Source: Bombus terrestris
Taxonomy: Eukaryota > Arthropoda > Insecta > Hymenoptera > Apidae
Direction: 5' to 3'
NCBI RefSeq assembly: GCF_910591885.1
Contig: NC_063269.1
Location: forward strand, 7,130,001-7,194,000
DNA: 64,000 bases
The notes below the pieces were generated by a model. That model had not been told where the DNA came from and made no database searches. It worked only from the letters and a program-made list of their open reading frames with translations. Every line of letters begins with the position of its first letter. The stretch's first letter is position 1. Made by a program: the position numbers and the translations under genes. Positions 51,775 to 63,830 of this stretch are shown one piece after another.

Positions 51775-51919
51775 TTGGATCCTTGACGGCGGTGATAACG
51801 AGACGGAAGCCGTTCGAGATGGTGCCCCACGAGTCGGTGACGTATTTCAGTGTCACGAAGTTCGTGCGCGTATAAATCGCGCCCACGGACTGCTTCGTGT
51901 TCTGGCAGGACAGGTCTGC
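51775..51919 (-). CDS. neto: Neto exon: C-terminal half of a CUB domain (probably CUB2)
   Basis: Internal exon of a receptor-like membrane protein. Read on the minus strand it gives SCQNTKQSVGAIYTRTNF, then VTLKYVTDSWGTISNGFRLV and ITAVKDP. This is the last three beta-strands of a CUB domain, with the expected cysteine, the aromatic-hydrophobic core, the 'SD..' type turn (here TDS) and the closing 'GF+L' strand. It is bounded by a pyrimidine-rich acceptor ending TTTTCCAG and a strong donor (CCAA/GTGAGT), leaving phase 1. That phase joins in frame to the LDLa exon at 16748-16870. A second AG four bases inside (start at 51915) would make the exon phase 1 to phase 1 like its neighbours, so the exact 5' edge is uncertain. 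In Neto proteins the CUB domains are extracellular and bind glutamate-receptor subunits. The first half of this CUB domain must lie upstream and I could not find it before position 64000. A different CUB-LDLa-TM protein is possible but less likely. Confidence 0.85.
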
Positions 51920-54900
51920 CTGGAAAACAAAAGAAACGCCAGCCGTTGAATGCGACGGTCTTCGCACACTTGCATACACAGAAATACGTTCAAAGAAGAA
52001 CAACGTTCTCGTTTCACGCTTGTTAGAACGCTATTGGACGTGTCGCGACGACCAACGTGACAAACCGGCTCGAAGCTGTCGCATTTGAGCGATTCGTGTA
52101 AACTGTCGACAATCATCAGGTTGCCACGAGTCAAGAGAGCAATTGTTTTCGTTCGTTGAAATACGGATGCGAGTTTTTGAATACAGTGGCTGTAAAAATG
52201 ACGCACACCTTTATTATCCAATAACCCGTTTCTCTTTTATCAGCCTTTGTATCTCATATTCGTAGAATATCAAAGTAAATGAACGTACGAAATTTCGCGA
52301 AGCCAAACTCACTGACCCCGCTTTCTCTAAATTTCTTAATTTCATTTTCTACGTACATACGGTAGACTGCCGTGAATTCGCGTTGTAGGGAATCGTGCTG
52401 TATAGGAATTTTTCTACTATAACGCGCATAATTTAAGGTAACACGTTTAAGATGATTGCTCTATGTTTTATCAAGTAGGACAGTGTTTTAAAAATAAACG
52501 ACATTTATGCGAAGTTGATTAGAAAGAAGATATTATTAATGTATGTAAAAAATCTTTTATTTTGTTGGAATTTAATAAAGATATAATTATACAAATTTAC
52601 GTATTGTGTTTCTTGAGATTTTTTAAATAGAAAAATACTTTTACAATCTTGATCATTAGTCACTGTCTGAGTCGTCCAAAATCACGCCCCAACGTCATCG
52701 TTTTGGCGGAAGTAAAGATTCGTTTTCAACTTTTGGATCAGTTTCCAATGAATCTATCATGTTGCGTGTGTTTAACGCGTTGTACGAGGAATCGCGTTAT
52801 ATGAAAACAGCAGTTGCAATATCTTTGACGCGTTATAGGAACTCGCGTTATACGGAAGTCTTTCTGCGATACACTTGACGTTTGATTTTCGAGAAACAGG
52901 CGATTTAACTTCGAGATGAGTTTACTCGCCACAAGGAAACGGCAGAAATAACAGTACGTTCCAAGGTAAATTTAAGCAAAACAGCGTTTGTGTGAAATGA
53001 ATTTTAAAATCGCTCTGCTGGAAGACGCAGAAAATACGACTTGCAATGTTCTTCTCCCGTAGTGAGTTTCCATGTAAATTTTTCACCCTCGCCAACAAGA
53101 CACAGAAGATTAAATAAAAAAAGCACGGTCGTAAACAAATTTAACGCAAACATGTTTAAAAATGATTTATATATCCGCGACCTCGCTAAAAACCAGTTTA
53201 AACCCGCGCCATTCGACGAATCGGAAAAAAGGATCTCGAGGCGAAATAAAGCCGCAATTAATCCGACGAACAATCTCGTGAGCGTTCAACGCACTCGATC
53301 CGATACGAGAAAGCAAACCCCATGGGATGGCGAGACCGCGCAACGCACCGCTTGCACGAACCAATTCCCGAGTTAATTAATTAACTCGGACGAAGAATTA
53401 TCCTGGCACGATGATCTCGTTTGTTTGCCTCAAGACATAATCCGTCCAACACTTGTTGCGTCTTACGACTTAACGAGGAAACGCGGAAACAGCCGGCGCG
53501 GAACCCAGGATAGCAGAAAAAAAGACCTTGCACAGCGGAATATTCGGTATCCGAATCGATGGAGAGAGACACGACAGTTCGAGAGTGAGAATTTTCGGAT
53601 GGTAGAACGCGATAGTAGATGGCGACGTTTTATGCGAATTTATATTTTTGGGAGCACAATTAACAACGTAGAGGCTCGGTGAAAAATTGTTTTACCCTCT
53701 GGGTATTGCAAAAAGTACTATACTTTGAATATCATAATATATTTCTTCGCGTTATGTGCATCCTGTGCAATTTCGCACTTTCAAACTTCGTATAAATGCA
53801 TAGAATTCCACGATTTACTGCAACTCATTATTATTTATATAAAAAAAAATAAAAGAACATGAGAACGTCGATTTTATTTCGTCGCAGATACGACGAGCAC
53901 GTGTTTTTAATAATCGCACAGGAAAAGATCGCAATATTAAATAAAATCTTTCTACGCGTAGAGTCCTTTTTTATTTATTTTACAATCCTTTGCTCCAAAG
54001 AGTTGTCCCTTGGAGACTACTTTAAAGGAAATAAAAGAAGTTTTTATTTCCTTATTTTTATTGCACGACGATATATTTTATCTTTTACTAATCTCGCTAG
54101 TTTCATGCCTCACCGTCCGTGCAATGGAAAATTCTTAATGCAAATTCTAAAATTAATTTTGGGATTAATATCTATTTAATATTCCACAAGTTATAATAAT
54201 ACCTGTTTGGCGTTCAATGAGGCCACCGTTCTAACAATAAAATTAGAGATCACCGTGCTAACAATTCGCCTCTGATACGTTATTTCCATGGCTTCGTTAT
54301 CGTGAAATATCGTTTTGTCCATCGTACGATAACTGTCTTCTTTCTGGTCCAATTAGCGCGACGAACGAGTGCTCGAACGTGCGTCAGATAATCCATATTT
54401 AATTATCTCTGGTGCTAGCTCGTTTCGAGACGCGGGAATAAACACTTCCTCGCGTCCACCAAACCAAAATAATTAAAATTCACGCGCATACGCGCATATA
54501 TGTATGCGTTGAAATTCTCACGATGTTCCTGCACTGTTGTTCCATCGGCTTAAACGAAACGAATTTTCACGGCTAAAGTGACTTTAATTGGAAATATTAT
54601 TACGCGATCGAATTATGAAGATCGCGCGTGCACCACGTTCCGCTCATTCAAATTTCGCAGAGTGAATTTTGCTTTCGTTTTATTCGGCTTATCAAGAGTA
54701 GAACTAAGTTGAAATACGCGGTAATTTCGAAATATATATTTGATCGTGCTGGAGTATTCCTACTGGATAGTAATCTAAAATTAATAATCGCAAACGATGA
54801 TAGCATTGTTGACAAGACGCTGATATCTTGACTGGAAAATATTACAGTTTCCTGTATAGCAAATTTTCTAGATTCTCATATTCTGTTCCTTTGGCTACGA

Positions 54901-57900
54901 CAAATTTCTTTTCGAAAAACCTGTTACTTTCCAAGTTTTGGTGCCTTTGTTCCTTTTTCGTTTCCAGTAAACGTTCGATGCAAACGTAGCCTCTACTCGA
55001 TGCAGCATATATTACCATCATATCATCGTGTTTATTGTCGAATGAAAGATCCGTTTAGGAAGAGTCAAGTTTCAAATTTAAAATTAATTACCGCACTTCT
55101 TATTCGATAAAAACACCGCAGCTAAATTAGCCGACAAATCTCCGCTAATTCTGACGAATGGATTCATCAGCAAAAATCGGACCACGTAGCACGTTCAACG
55201 CAGCGTCCTGTACATCGCGTAGGCGCGTCAAGAGCGAAAAATCACGTGTTATAGAGTCGCGTCAATGGTGCCAAATTTCCGGACACGAGGAAAAATTAAC
55301 CGTACTTCGTACAGTGGAAAATTGCGACTCTGCTCTCTCGCAGTCGATCGTCAATAATGATCCTTTTATTATTGGCAATGGCGTCATGCATGTATTCTAT
55401 ACTTCGGCTGTTGCTGGCTACCATCGTTCGCTGTTAACGTGGAAAGCAATAAAAATATTGCCGCGAGTATTCCAGCGCGAAATTGCCGCGAAAAACGGGC
55501 TTGTTGTACCACGCGTTGCATCGAAACTTTTACGAGTTGCACTGTAACCTAGACAGCCGGGATTTTCTATAGGATTGCTGCTATGGATGGCTCGTACGTT
55601 CGGAATATTCTTTTTTTCGTTTCGTTTTTCCTTTTTCTCTTTTCTTTTTTGCTCCCCTTTTTTAACCTTTCAGACACGACGTTAAAATATAGTTGTTGAG
55701 ATAAATGAAAGATCTGCGTAAATACTACGAATTTTCTATTAAAGTTTCTAATCTGAGAGAGTCTCTTGATTCGATAGTTCTGTTTGCTTCCTAACGAATG
55801 GAAATTTTAAATATATACGAAGCTACTAGGTATGAGCAACAAATCACGTCTAAAAAATTGCATCATTTTTCCAAGTTGATACAATTATTTATTCTTATAT
55901 TACATACTACTATTTAGACATGGAAAGATTATAATAACTATTGACAATAATGACCTATATATGTTTATACCAAAGCCCTTGTTTTATTAAAAAATCTGTA
56001 TGCGTTTGTCAGCGTTGAAATCATTATTTTCGTAAATTTAATATGTCAACTTTTTGGCAATAAACGAATTTTAGCAAAAGGAATATATCGACAAACAAAT
56101 CACCGAGAGCTTATCCCACATATCTTTGCATGGTAAAATATTCATTTAAAACGACAGCTCTCCGCATACTCAATTAGTAATAGCAAATCATAATATGCAT
56201 CGTATATTTTATTTAGGTTTTTTCAATTCTGCGACACTCATAAACGTGAATATGCAAATATAAATTCCCCAACAAAAGTAGAAATTTGCGGAGATGAAGT
56301 TGAAAGGCGATGTCGGAGTGTCGCGATTCGAAAAAGATTAGCAGAAACTACTTTATATTGCCTTCACTGTAGGAATAATCGTAAAACGAAAATCACGGAT
56401 ATACAGAAACAAGCGTAAGCTTATCGGTTCGCTATCTTGCAACACATTCTTCCACCACATCCGCACGCTTTATAAGAGCACAGAGTTATTGTCGTTGGCC
56501 AGCAAGCTCGTATTTTCCTCCGGTTAGTACAGCCATTCGTAGGTATAAACCATCCTTAAAGACATTATGCAGCTATTTCCGCGTCGGTATTTAATATTGA
56601 ATCTATGAGCGATTACTTTGCGCGCGAGTTTCTCGGCGAAGCGTGGCAGCGAGGCATAAATTTAATCTTAAAACGAAAGTTACGGTATCATTCATGAATA
56701 ATTCCAGCGGCTACGATGAATGTTCGCGAAGCGGCAAGCCGAGAATCGTGCAAACCGGCTAAATGTTCCACGCGGCGTCGTAAAACTTTTAGCAAATCGT
56801 CCACGACTGATTTTTTCGTTTTTCTTTCTTCCACCCTTTCTCCCATTCAGCTGTCCTTTTTTTTCTTTTTTTATTGCGCTGTAAACAGCAGAAAGCGTTT
56901 ACAACGTACACTACCGGTAACTTTGGAGCTGACCGCGCGAAACATAAATCGGAAGTGGTAATTGGAGGAAAGGAAAAATGTTTGTGTAACGAATGTTTGT
57001 CTCTTTATTTACGATACCGTTGTTTGCTCGAGTGGCTTTCCCGCGTGAAATTTTTACGGCCACTCGTTCGCAGAGTGAAATTTTCCTTTTTTATTCGAGG
57101 CAGTAAGAATTTGGAAACTTCAGACGTGGAACACGATTAATCACGTCTACCATTTTTTTCAACCGAGTCAATTAAAATGTTGTCAAAATGTTGGAGTTAA
57201 ACGTTCATTGAAGAATACGATACGTATACTTGTATTATCTCATAGGATGTTAATATTATGAAAATAAATTATCTACAAATTTTTATCAAGCCCTTTAAGA
57301 AATTGCTATAAAAAAAAAGTTGAATATTTGGGTTAGAACGTTGAAAATGTTGGAAAAGAATGTTTGAACGGAGCATACTTTGGATGATAATGTGAACGAT
57401 ACATATACGAAATAAAGAAACTAAGTTTCCCCTAGCAAAGTAGAGAAATCAATTGCAAACCTTCTTTTACTCGGACGACAAAATGTAATTCAAAGGAATA
57501 GAAAGTAGCCCTTTACCGCTTCATTTGATGCTATAATTTCTTGCTATAGAAACGTTACTTAAAAACAAGAACACTACGTTTCTGTAAGAGACAAGTGTTT
57601 TAAAATTAGCCTTCTCTTTGTAAATGCTTCTTGTACGTCGAAATAATTTACATTTAGATTAAGAATCAAAGAAGAATTTAAATTAGATAGAATTCCACTT
57701 CTTCAAAGCGAAGATACGAGCCTGATAAAAAGAAAATACCTTCAACTCCTTTCCTTTTTACGGCTATTTCACTTTAGAATGTGTTTCGTATGCTGAACAC
57801 TTTCCACTAAAATTAACATACTCCTCCGCTTAAAATAGTCCCATGCAATACGCGTGTACTCACATTCCTGTAATCTACTTCATTTTCAAGATATTAAATT

Positions 57901-60499
57901 CTACTTCTTTTTCTCGAGCTATTAAAACAAACGCAATACAGAATATCTAATAAAAAAGAAAAGAAAACTGTGTAGAAGTTTTAATTTCACTTTATCGCAA
58001 ATAACTCGAGTTTCACCGAGAGATTCAAGCTTTTTCAAGATTTTAGTTTAAGATTGCTGCGTAAACCATAAAAAAAAAAAAAAATGCAAATATGTCAACG
58101 TTTAACGAGGCATATACAATATATGTACGAGATAAGCGAATAACGAAGGGATGTGATAAACAGTATCTCTCTAAGCCTGGCAATGTTGTAACAAAATTTC
58201 TCCGATTAGGATCAATTCGCTAACGTGAAACGAAAAGATAGCTGGCGAGGGAGTTCCTGATATTATTAGATTTATTCGTTCTTTCGCGAGGTAGCTTCGT
58301 CACCATCTCCCGCAGCAGTTACTAATTACTAAAGTAATTAACGCTCACTATCTCTGATTCAGAGTGGCTGAGACCTACAATATTACCAGAACTATCGTGA
58401 GCTTCCAGCGAAACGGATTTTGCTAGAGATTTTGCGCTGATCTTATAAAATTGTCTCGCAGGAGAACTGACTCAGGCAAATATCAAGCCGTACTATAAAT
58501 AATACGATGATACGTGGATATATGAAATGGAAATAAGCAATCATCTGTCGTTAATTTAGCGACGTACGTATTGTTTTTCCAATTCTCTACGATCTTACTG
58601 CTTTTCTTTTACGAAACTGCTATCATGTTGACAGACTTGTATCACTTTAATCTACTAAGGATCAATCTTTATTTCTTTCTCATTGTATTTTATTTATTTC
58701 GTGTGATATAACTATCGTCGAGCCATGAAATCGATACAAAATGAAATCGCAACAGCCACGTGACACAGTCGTTGCCTTCTTTTCCGTTGCAATAAATTTT
58801 GTCGCGCTCTGTTCCTTCGTCTCGGAAACAACCGTTTGAAGCGACAGTCTGAGAGATACGGTCGCGTCTTTGGTCGACAGCGGCCGAATTTTCACTCGAT
58901 ACTCGTATCATCGCCATGAAAGTGTCCGTATTTTCTTCGCTGCAAAGCACGGTAGAAGCTCGAGTCGAGTTTCAGGTTTATATATTCTCGCCTCAAGTGC
59001 GCCAACTTAGGCGCCGAATCGAGAATCGTCGATGCCAGATAGGACGCGGCTTTTTCACGCGAAACACCGGAAACTGATAGCCCAACGCCGATACCGCTTC
59101 ACAAGTCGCTAACTGCGAAATTCAGCCACTAAATCTTGACCGACGATTAGTAAAAAAGTGGTTGGAAGAGTAATTCTCTGTTATCGCTTGCGATTAGTCA
59201 CGAACAATTGCTCGCAGAATTCTCGTTTCCCTCGCGATCACGTATATTTAAAACGAGACTCACCCACGAACGTATTTCGTTACGTAATCAGAATTGATTC
59301 TCACCAATTTCACTCACTTGATTCATTAAATAAGTAGAAAAAAGAAAAAGAAGGTTTCTCCCAATCCTACGTGGACGAAATAGCGAGCAACAGCTAACAT
59401 AACAGAAAATATTTTAAGTGATATACGATTTCGACGTTTCTCCCCTTCTCCCCATATAATGCTCTAAAAAAAAAAAAAAAGATATGTAGGTAACGTTTTA
59501 CTTCAGATAATATACGTAAGTGCCATTTGTACATTTGTACATGTGCAATTTATACTTCGTATATCTCACGATTGAAAAATAATCAATACGTTTCGCTCAC
59601 GCTTATCAATATCCATCGCGACGAAAATTAAGCAAGTAAGAGGAACATCTACTGGCGAATTAGTATGTTAACGCTTTCTTCTGGCTATTTCGATAATGCT
59701 TATCGACGCGGTACTATAAATTGTTCTCACTGAATGCTGCCAAAATCGATAAGCTTAATTTGATCGTCGTAACCACGTTATTATCGTTATAAAGGAAGAG
59801 GAGGAGAATGAAGGTTCATATCGTGCATCTCGTTCATTAAATCTCACGAAACGACGCGAAAACAACGTGTAATGACGCCTCCGTTACGTTACAACCCGTT
59901 ACAAATTGCTTGGTTCGTACGGTTGACTGTAACAAATGCGGTCGCGACAAAACTTAAAATTATTGCCGGCCGTTTTCCACGGGAAATATGCAGCCAGCGA
60001 CTGCACGTATCTCGAATTTATCGCTTTCAATCCTGAAGGTTTTATTCTGTTTCGAACATTGCGGAATCCTGTTGTTGGTGGTCGACCGCGCGCGTGCCGA
60101 TCCTCTCGGAAGCGATTTAACACCGATTCCCCGGCAAACGTTCCACGAATGAACAGAAAATATGTTTCAATTTTTCGCAAAGTCTGGCGAAAAGTCGATT
60201 TTAATTGCCATAAGGTTTTACGTGCGATTAGTTTCAGAATTTTCATGTTGCGTACGTACGCTGAAAAGGGAAAGAAGTTTGATTCGTTAGTGGCGTGCGA
60301 TGAAAATGAACATGGAAGGGATCTGTAAATCTTTCATTTTCGTGCAAAGGCCTATAGTTGTTGCTAACTTGAAGTTAGCCTCCTGTGTATGTGTATCTAT
60401 GCAATTAACTGGAAATGATATACAACCCTTAGCATACCGACAATCAACTTTACAAAGTAAGTTCTTTAAAAAATGTTTCTTAGAATCCTTCGTGTTTTT
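51920..60499. other. Upstream intron or flank of the Neto CUB2 exon
   Basis: No further CUB exon could be found on the minus strand. GC-richer blocks lie at about 51920-52090, 53200-53600, 55140-55560, 56400-56800, 58740-59140 and 59880-60130, all with chance-like frames. Poly-A runs occur near 58070 and 59466. Three degenerate copies of a 30-bp CGCGTTRTA motif lie at 52379-52857. Confidence 0.4.
53368..53389. other. Perfect 22-bp palindrome
   Basis: CCGAGTTAATT followed directly by its exact inverse AATTAACTCGG. It contains a doubled TTAATTAA homeodomain-type core, so it could be a symmetric protein-binding site. Confidence 0.5.
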
Positions 60500-60863
60500 C
60501 ATCGCGAAATTCTTGTGAAAAGTGTTTATTCGTCCTGTAAATTTTACCGTATTACCTCCTTTTGTGACTTCAACAAACGATAGAAATAGGTAATAAATAA
60601 GAATCAAAGTGAAGCCAATTTCTCTATTACAAATCGACCAAAATATCTGGATACTTAAGAACAGCACTATTTAATAATCGTCAATAATCGTCATCGCGAA
60701 ATTCTTGTGAAAAGTGTTTATTCGTCCTGTAAATTTTACGTATTACCTTCTTTTGTGACTTCAACAAACGATAGAAATAGGTAATAAATAAGAATCAAAG
60801 TGAAGCCAATTTCTCTATTACAAATCGACCAAAATATCTGGGTACTTAAGAGCAGCACTATTT
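60500..60863. repeat. Recent 173-bp tandem duplication
   Basis: Copy A is 60500-60672 and copy B 60692-60863. By eye they differ by three substitutions and a one-base deletion. The 19-base spacer is itself a doubled AATAATCGTC. No gene is affected. Such closeness means a young duplication or an assembly artefact. Confidence 0.93.
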
Positions 60864-61212
60864 CTAATTATGTTTAATCAACATAAATCACATCCTTCTT
60901 ATTGAATATCTACATTTTCGCACCTAAACTTGACGAAGATTGAATTTTTCACGGCTGTGCACGAAATTTCATTCGGAATTTTCAGTTCGTAAAACTATGC
61001 GTAATACGTTTCATAAGTTTGTCATTCATAAAATTATAACGATTTCGTATATGCGCTCGTATTTTAAACAAATTTGTACGCCTTCGTCTCGACGTAGGAA
61101 CGAGAGAACCGAGAAAAAGGAAAAAGTGAATTAAACGAGCTTGCATACTAAGAATATCAAGCAATCTCAAACTGTGACTACGTTCAAGGAGCATGAGCAA
61201 ACTTCATATGGC

Positions 61213-61230
61213 TTGTAACTTAAGTTACAA
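61213..61230. other. Perfect 18-bp palindrome
   Basis: TTGTAACTT followed by AAGTTACAA. No known site recognised. Confidence 0.5.
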
Positions 61231-61929
61231 AGTAATGGCATCATGGTTCTGATCTGTTTAAGTAACTTTTGCGCCTCTACGAGCCTCGCTTGTTTGCAGA
61301 TCACTACACGCCAACTCGTTTAACTTTTTTTCCTCTCCTACCTTCGAGATAAAACGTAGAACTTAATTAACTTGAAAGCATCAAAACTTCGTTGTGGCAA
61401 CGACAAGATTTGTCACTTCAATTTCGTAATCTAAATAAAGATATCGAAGAAGTCTAAAACGTTTCGTCCTGTGATTATTTTAAATGATCAGATGATAATT
61501 GTCTTCCGTTTAAACTAAGATTAATCGTTTCTCCGTAAGCAGGCGAACAAAACAAAATATTCTTTCAACGAAATAAATTATTTATTTATCGATACAACGG
61601 ACGGATATCTTTTTCATTATTTTTATGGGGAATCTAAAAATGCAAAAACGTATAATACGTATAGAATAATCAGAAAATACTCGAGATATTCAAAGTGCGA
61701 TATCCCATCGACGTTTAACGGACAACGAACTATTCTTTCAATTAGCTCTTATAAAAATACGAATTTTCATTAACATCCACAGACATTCAGCAATTTTTTC
61801 AATTACTCGTATCACGTCGTACGGACATTCGTCCGTTGTTTTCCATATCGCTTCGTAAAATTTCTATTCGCCAGAAAATTCCTTTCCCGCCCTCGATCAT
61901 CTTTCTCGTAGAAGTTTCTGAGACAACTG

Positions 61930-62480
61930 TCACGTTTGCATGCAATATTTAACGCGGTAGGATTTCAAGGATCTAACGATTCTCTATGTAAGGATAATCG
62001 ACGGAAGTTACACGGATTCGTTGTGCAAGCAGTTTCAATCAGGTGCGGAACAACCGTGACGATTAAACGCGGCTTGCAGCTGTTGCTGGTGCGAGTGGAG
62101 GGGGGTACTCGACTCAATTTGCAATTACGTTATTGCAAAGGGATCGTCGTACGTCGCGAATTCCCGCCAAAGCCACGCTGCATCCGATCTAAACGGTCTA
62201 TTTGCAGGGCGCAAACTGTACATTCCGGCGTATTAAGGCTACATGCATTGATGGCCGGCGGTTTAATAATGTGGCCGCAATTGGACCGCGTGTCACTGCG
62301 CCGCCACCTGCCAACTTCGATGACAAGCGTCATCGATCATGCGACACGAAGCGGTAAGCACCGCGCGTTCGCGCTCTTACGAACACATTCCTCTCGAAAA
62401 ATCAGGGAAACTTTGGAAATCGACGGCTGACGAGTGCCCTTCATCGCCAATCTTCATGCTCACAAGCTCGAATTGCCGAT
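61930..62480. promoter_or_regulatory. GC-rich block with the longest ORF, probably regulatory
   Basis: The plus strand has an uninterrupted 164-codon frame (61936-62430), the longest in the window, but its translation resembles no protein and the minus strand is also partly open. It carries two E-boxes of the CAGGTG/CACCTG type (about 62039 and 62306), TTTAATAAT and ATGCAT words and a donor-like GCG/GTAAGC at about 62350. I favour regulatory DNA; an unrecognised plus-strand exon is the alternative. Confidence 0.2.
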
Positions 62481-62604
62481 GCAAGGATTTACTATCGCTC
62501 GCTCGAGAGCTGATTTTTTAGAATAATAATTTGTGGATCGTTGGGAAGTGAAAGTTGGGAGCAACGGTGAGTTTATTGGGGATTTAATAATCCTTTGCAG
62601 TCCT

Positions 62605-62669
62605 ATGTCGAGTGTGACTCGACATCAGTTTTTATTTCAGAAGATCCTTTGTTGAGTCCTACTCGACAT
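62605..62669. repeat. Two tandem small hairpins
   Basis: ATGTCGAGT GTG ACTCGACAT (62605-62625) is a perfect 9-bp stem. About 45 bases on, TGTTGAGT CCT ACTCGACA repeats it with one wobble pair. Both are preceded by TCCT, so the unit was duplicated. Confidence 0.6.
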
Positions 62670-63640
62670 TCTTCCAGTTCCACCTTTTCTTGCGAAACGT
62701 GCGAAAGAAAACCAGGATTGCATCCTGGAAATTGTTTCAAGATATATCATACACAATTGTTTTATTTTTTAGTTAAAGTAAATTTCAAATAAAACGCTTA
62801 AAAGCGTTGGTAACGAAATTGAAATAAAAATCGGAGTGCAAAGTGTTAAGGTGATTATTAGCGGATAATTCGCAATTTGAATGTCTAAGAAAAGGAAGTT
62901 TCGTACAATTTGAAAAGCAATCAGTAGAAAATTTGAAGGTAATGAACTTTTGAAACGATGAAATATACCTATCGTTGGTTAGAATTATTGACACGAGTGT
63001 CGGTTTTGAAATTCACGGATGACGGAAAGTATAAAAAGAAGATTGGAAAATGGTAATTTGTATCACCATGGGAAATAAAATATTGCCACGACGATGAATT
63101 GTTTTAACGACAAATTTTCGTACGACCGTTAAATCGCGATTCACAAGAAGTTGAACTTTCGCGCAATTGTATTCCCTACGAGCGTAGAATTTCCGTGGAA
63201 TTGTAGATTTCTGGATTGATAAATTGGAATATCTACTGAAGCAAAATTTCGGAAGGACGTATTCAATTTTGAAACTGACACCCTATACATGGCGTGGCTA
63301 CAGAATTTTGGTGAGTATGATGAATTTCCAGAGTAACGAAAGGTACATATATCTCTGTGAAAGTTCCAGTTTTCATGGAATAACAAATTTATGAAAGATG
63401 AAAAAATTGTAGGAGAATGACAAATTTTCACCCTAATCAAATTCTTGCGAATACCAAAACAAAGTAAACACGTTTTTACATCGACAAGTTATACGCGTTT
63501 AGTAAAATACAATTTTGTGCGAATAACAAATTTACCTGTCGAGGTTATTAGATGTATGAACAGAGGAACGCGTGGATAAATTGTAAAGTAGAAAATATAT
63601 TTTAATACAGAAGTGTAAGTACAAGTAGGAATATAATTTG

Positions 63641-63830
63641 AGCTGGTCCAGATCCGCACGCTAGCAGTGTTACCCTATAACTGATAACCCCGAAGCCATC
63701 ATCGCCTGCCTACTGTCTATGGTCTGCCTTCGTCCCAGTCTATTGTCTATACGCTGTCGATGGCTTCAGAGCTTGAGGAAACTAAAGAAACAGATGTAGA
63801 GTTTTCTTGGAAGTGGTGACCACTTCAACA
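63641..63830. other. GC-richer block with nested inverted repeats
   Basis: GAAGCCATC (63692-63700) pairs with GATGGCTTC (63759-63767). The loop holds a near-repeat of GTCTATGGTCTGCC/GTCTATTGTCTATAC. GAAGTGGT G ACCACTTC (63810-63826) is a separate odd palindrome. It may be part of an unrecognised repeat; no gene seen. Confidence 0.3.

Noticed and set aside
53004..53273. Minus-strand ORF with hydrophobic start (MFVGLIAALFRLEILFSD)
   Set aside because: No CUB or other Neto motif, no good splice boundaries; hydrophobic runs are common in T-rich sequence.
55158..55547. 129-codon plus-strand ORF
   Set aside because: No recognisable domain; sits in a GC-richer block where stops are rarer.
59899..60328. 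Overlapping 115- and 130-codon ORFs on opposite strands
   Set aside because: Mutual antisense open frames in a CpG-rich block point to composition, not coding; neither resembles a protein.
62990..63292. Possible TIR pair GTGTCGGTTTTGAAATT / GTGTCAGTTTCAAAATT
   Set aside because: Only about 17 bases, with mismatches; no clear TA duplication on the left. Left as unproven.
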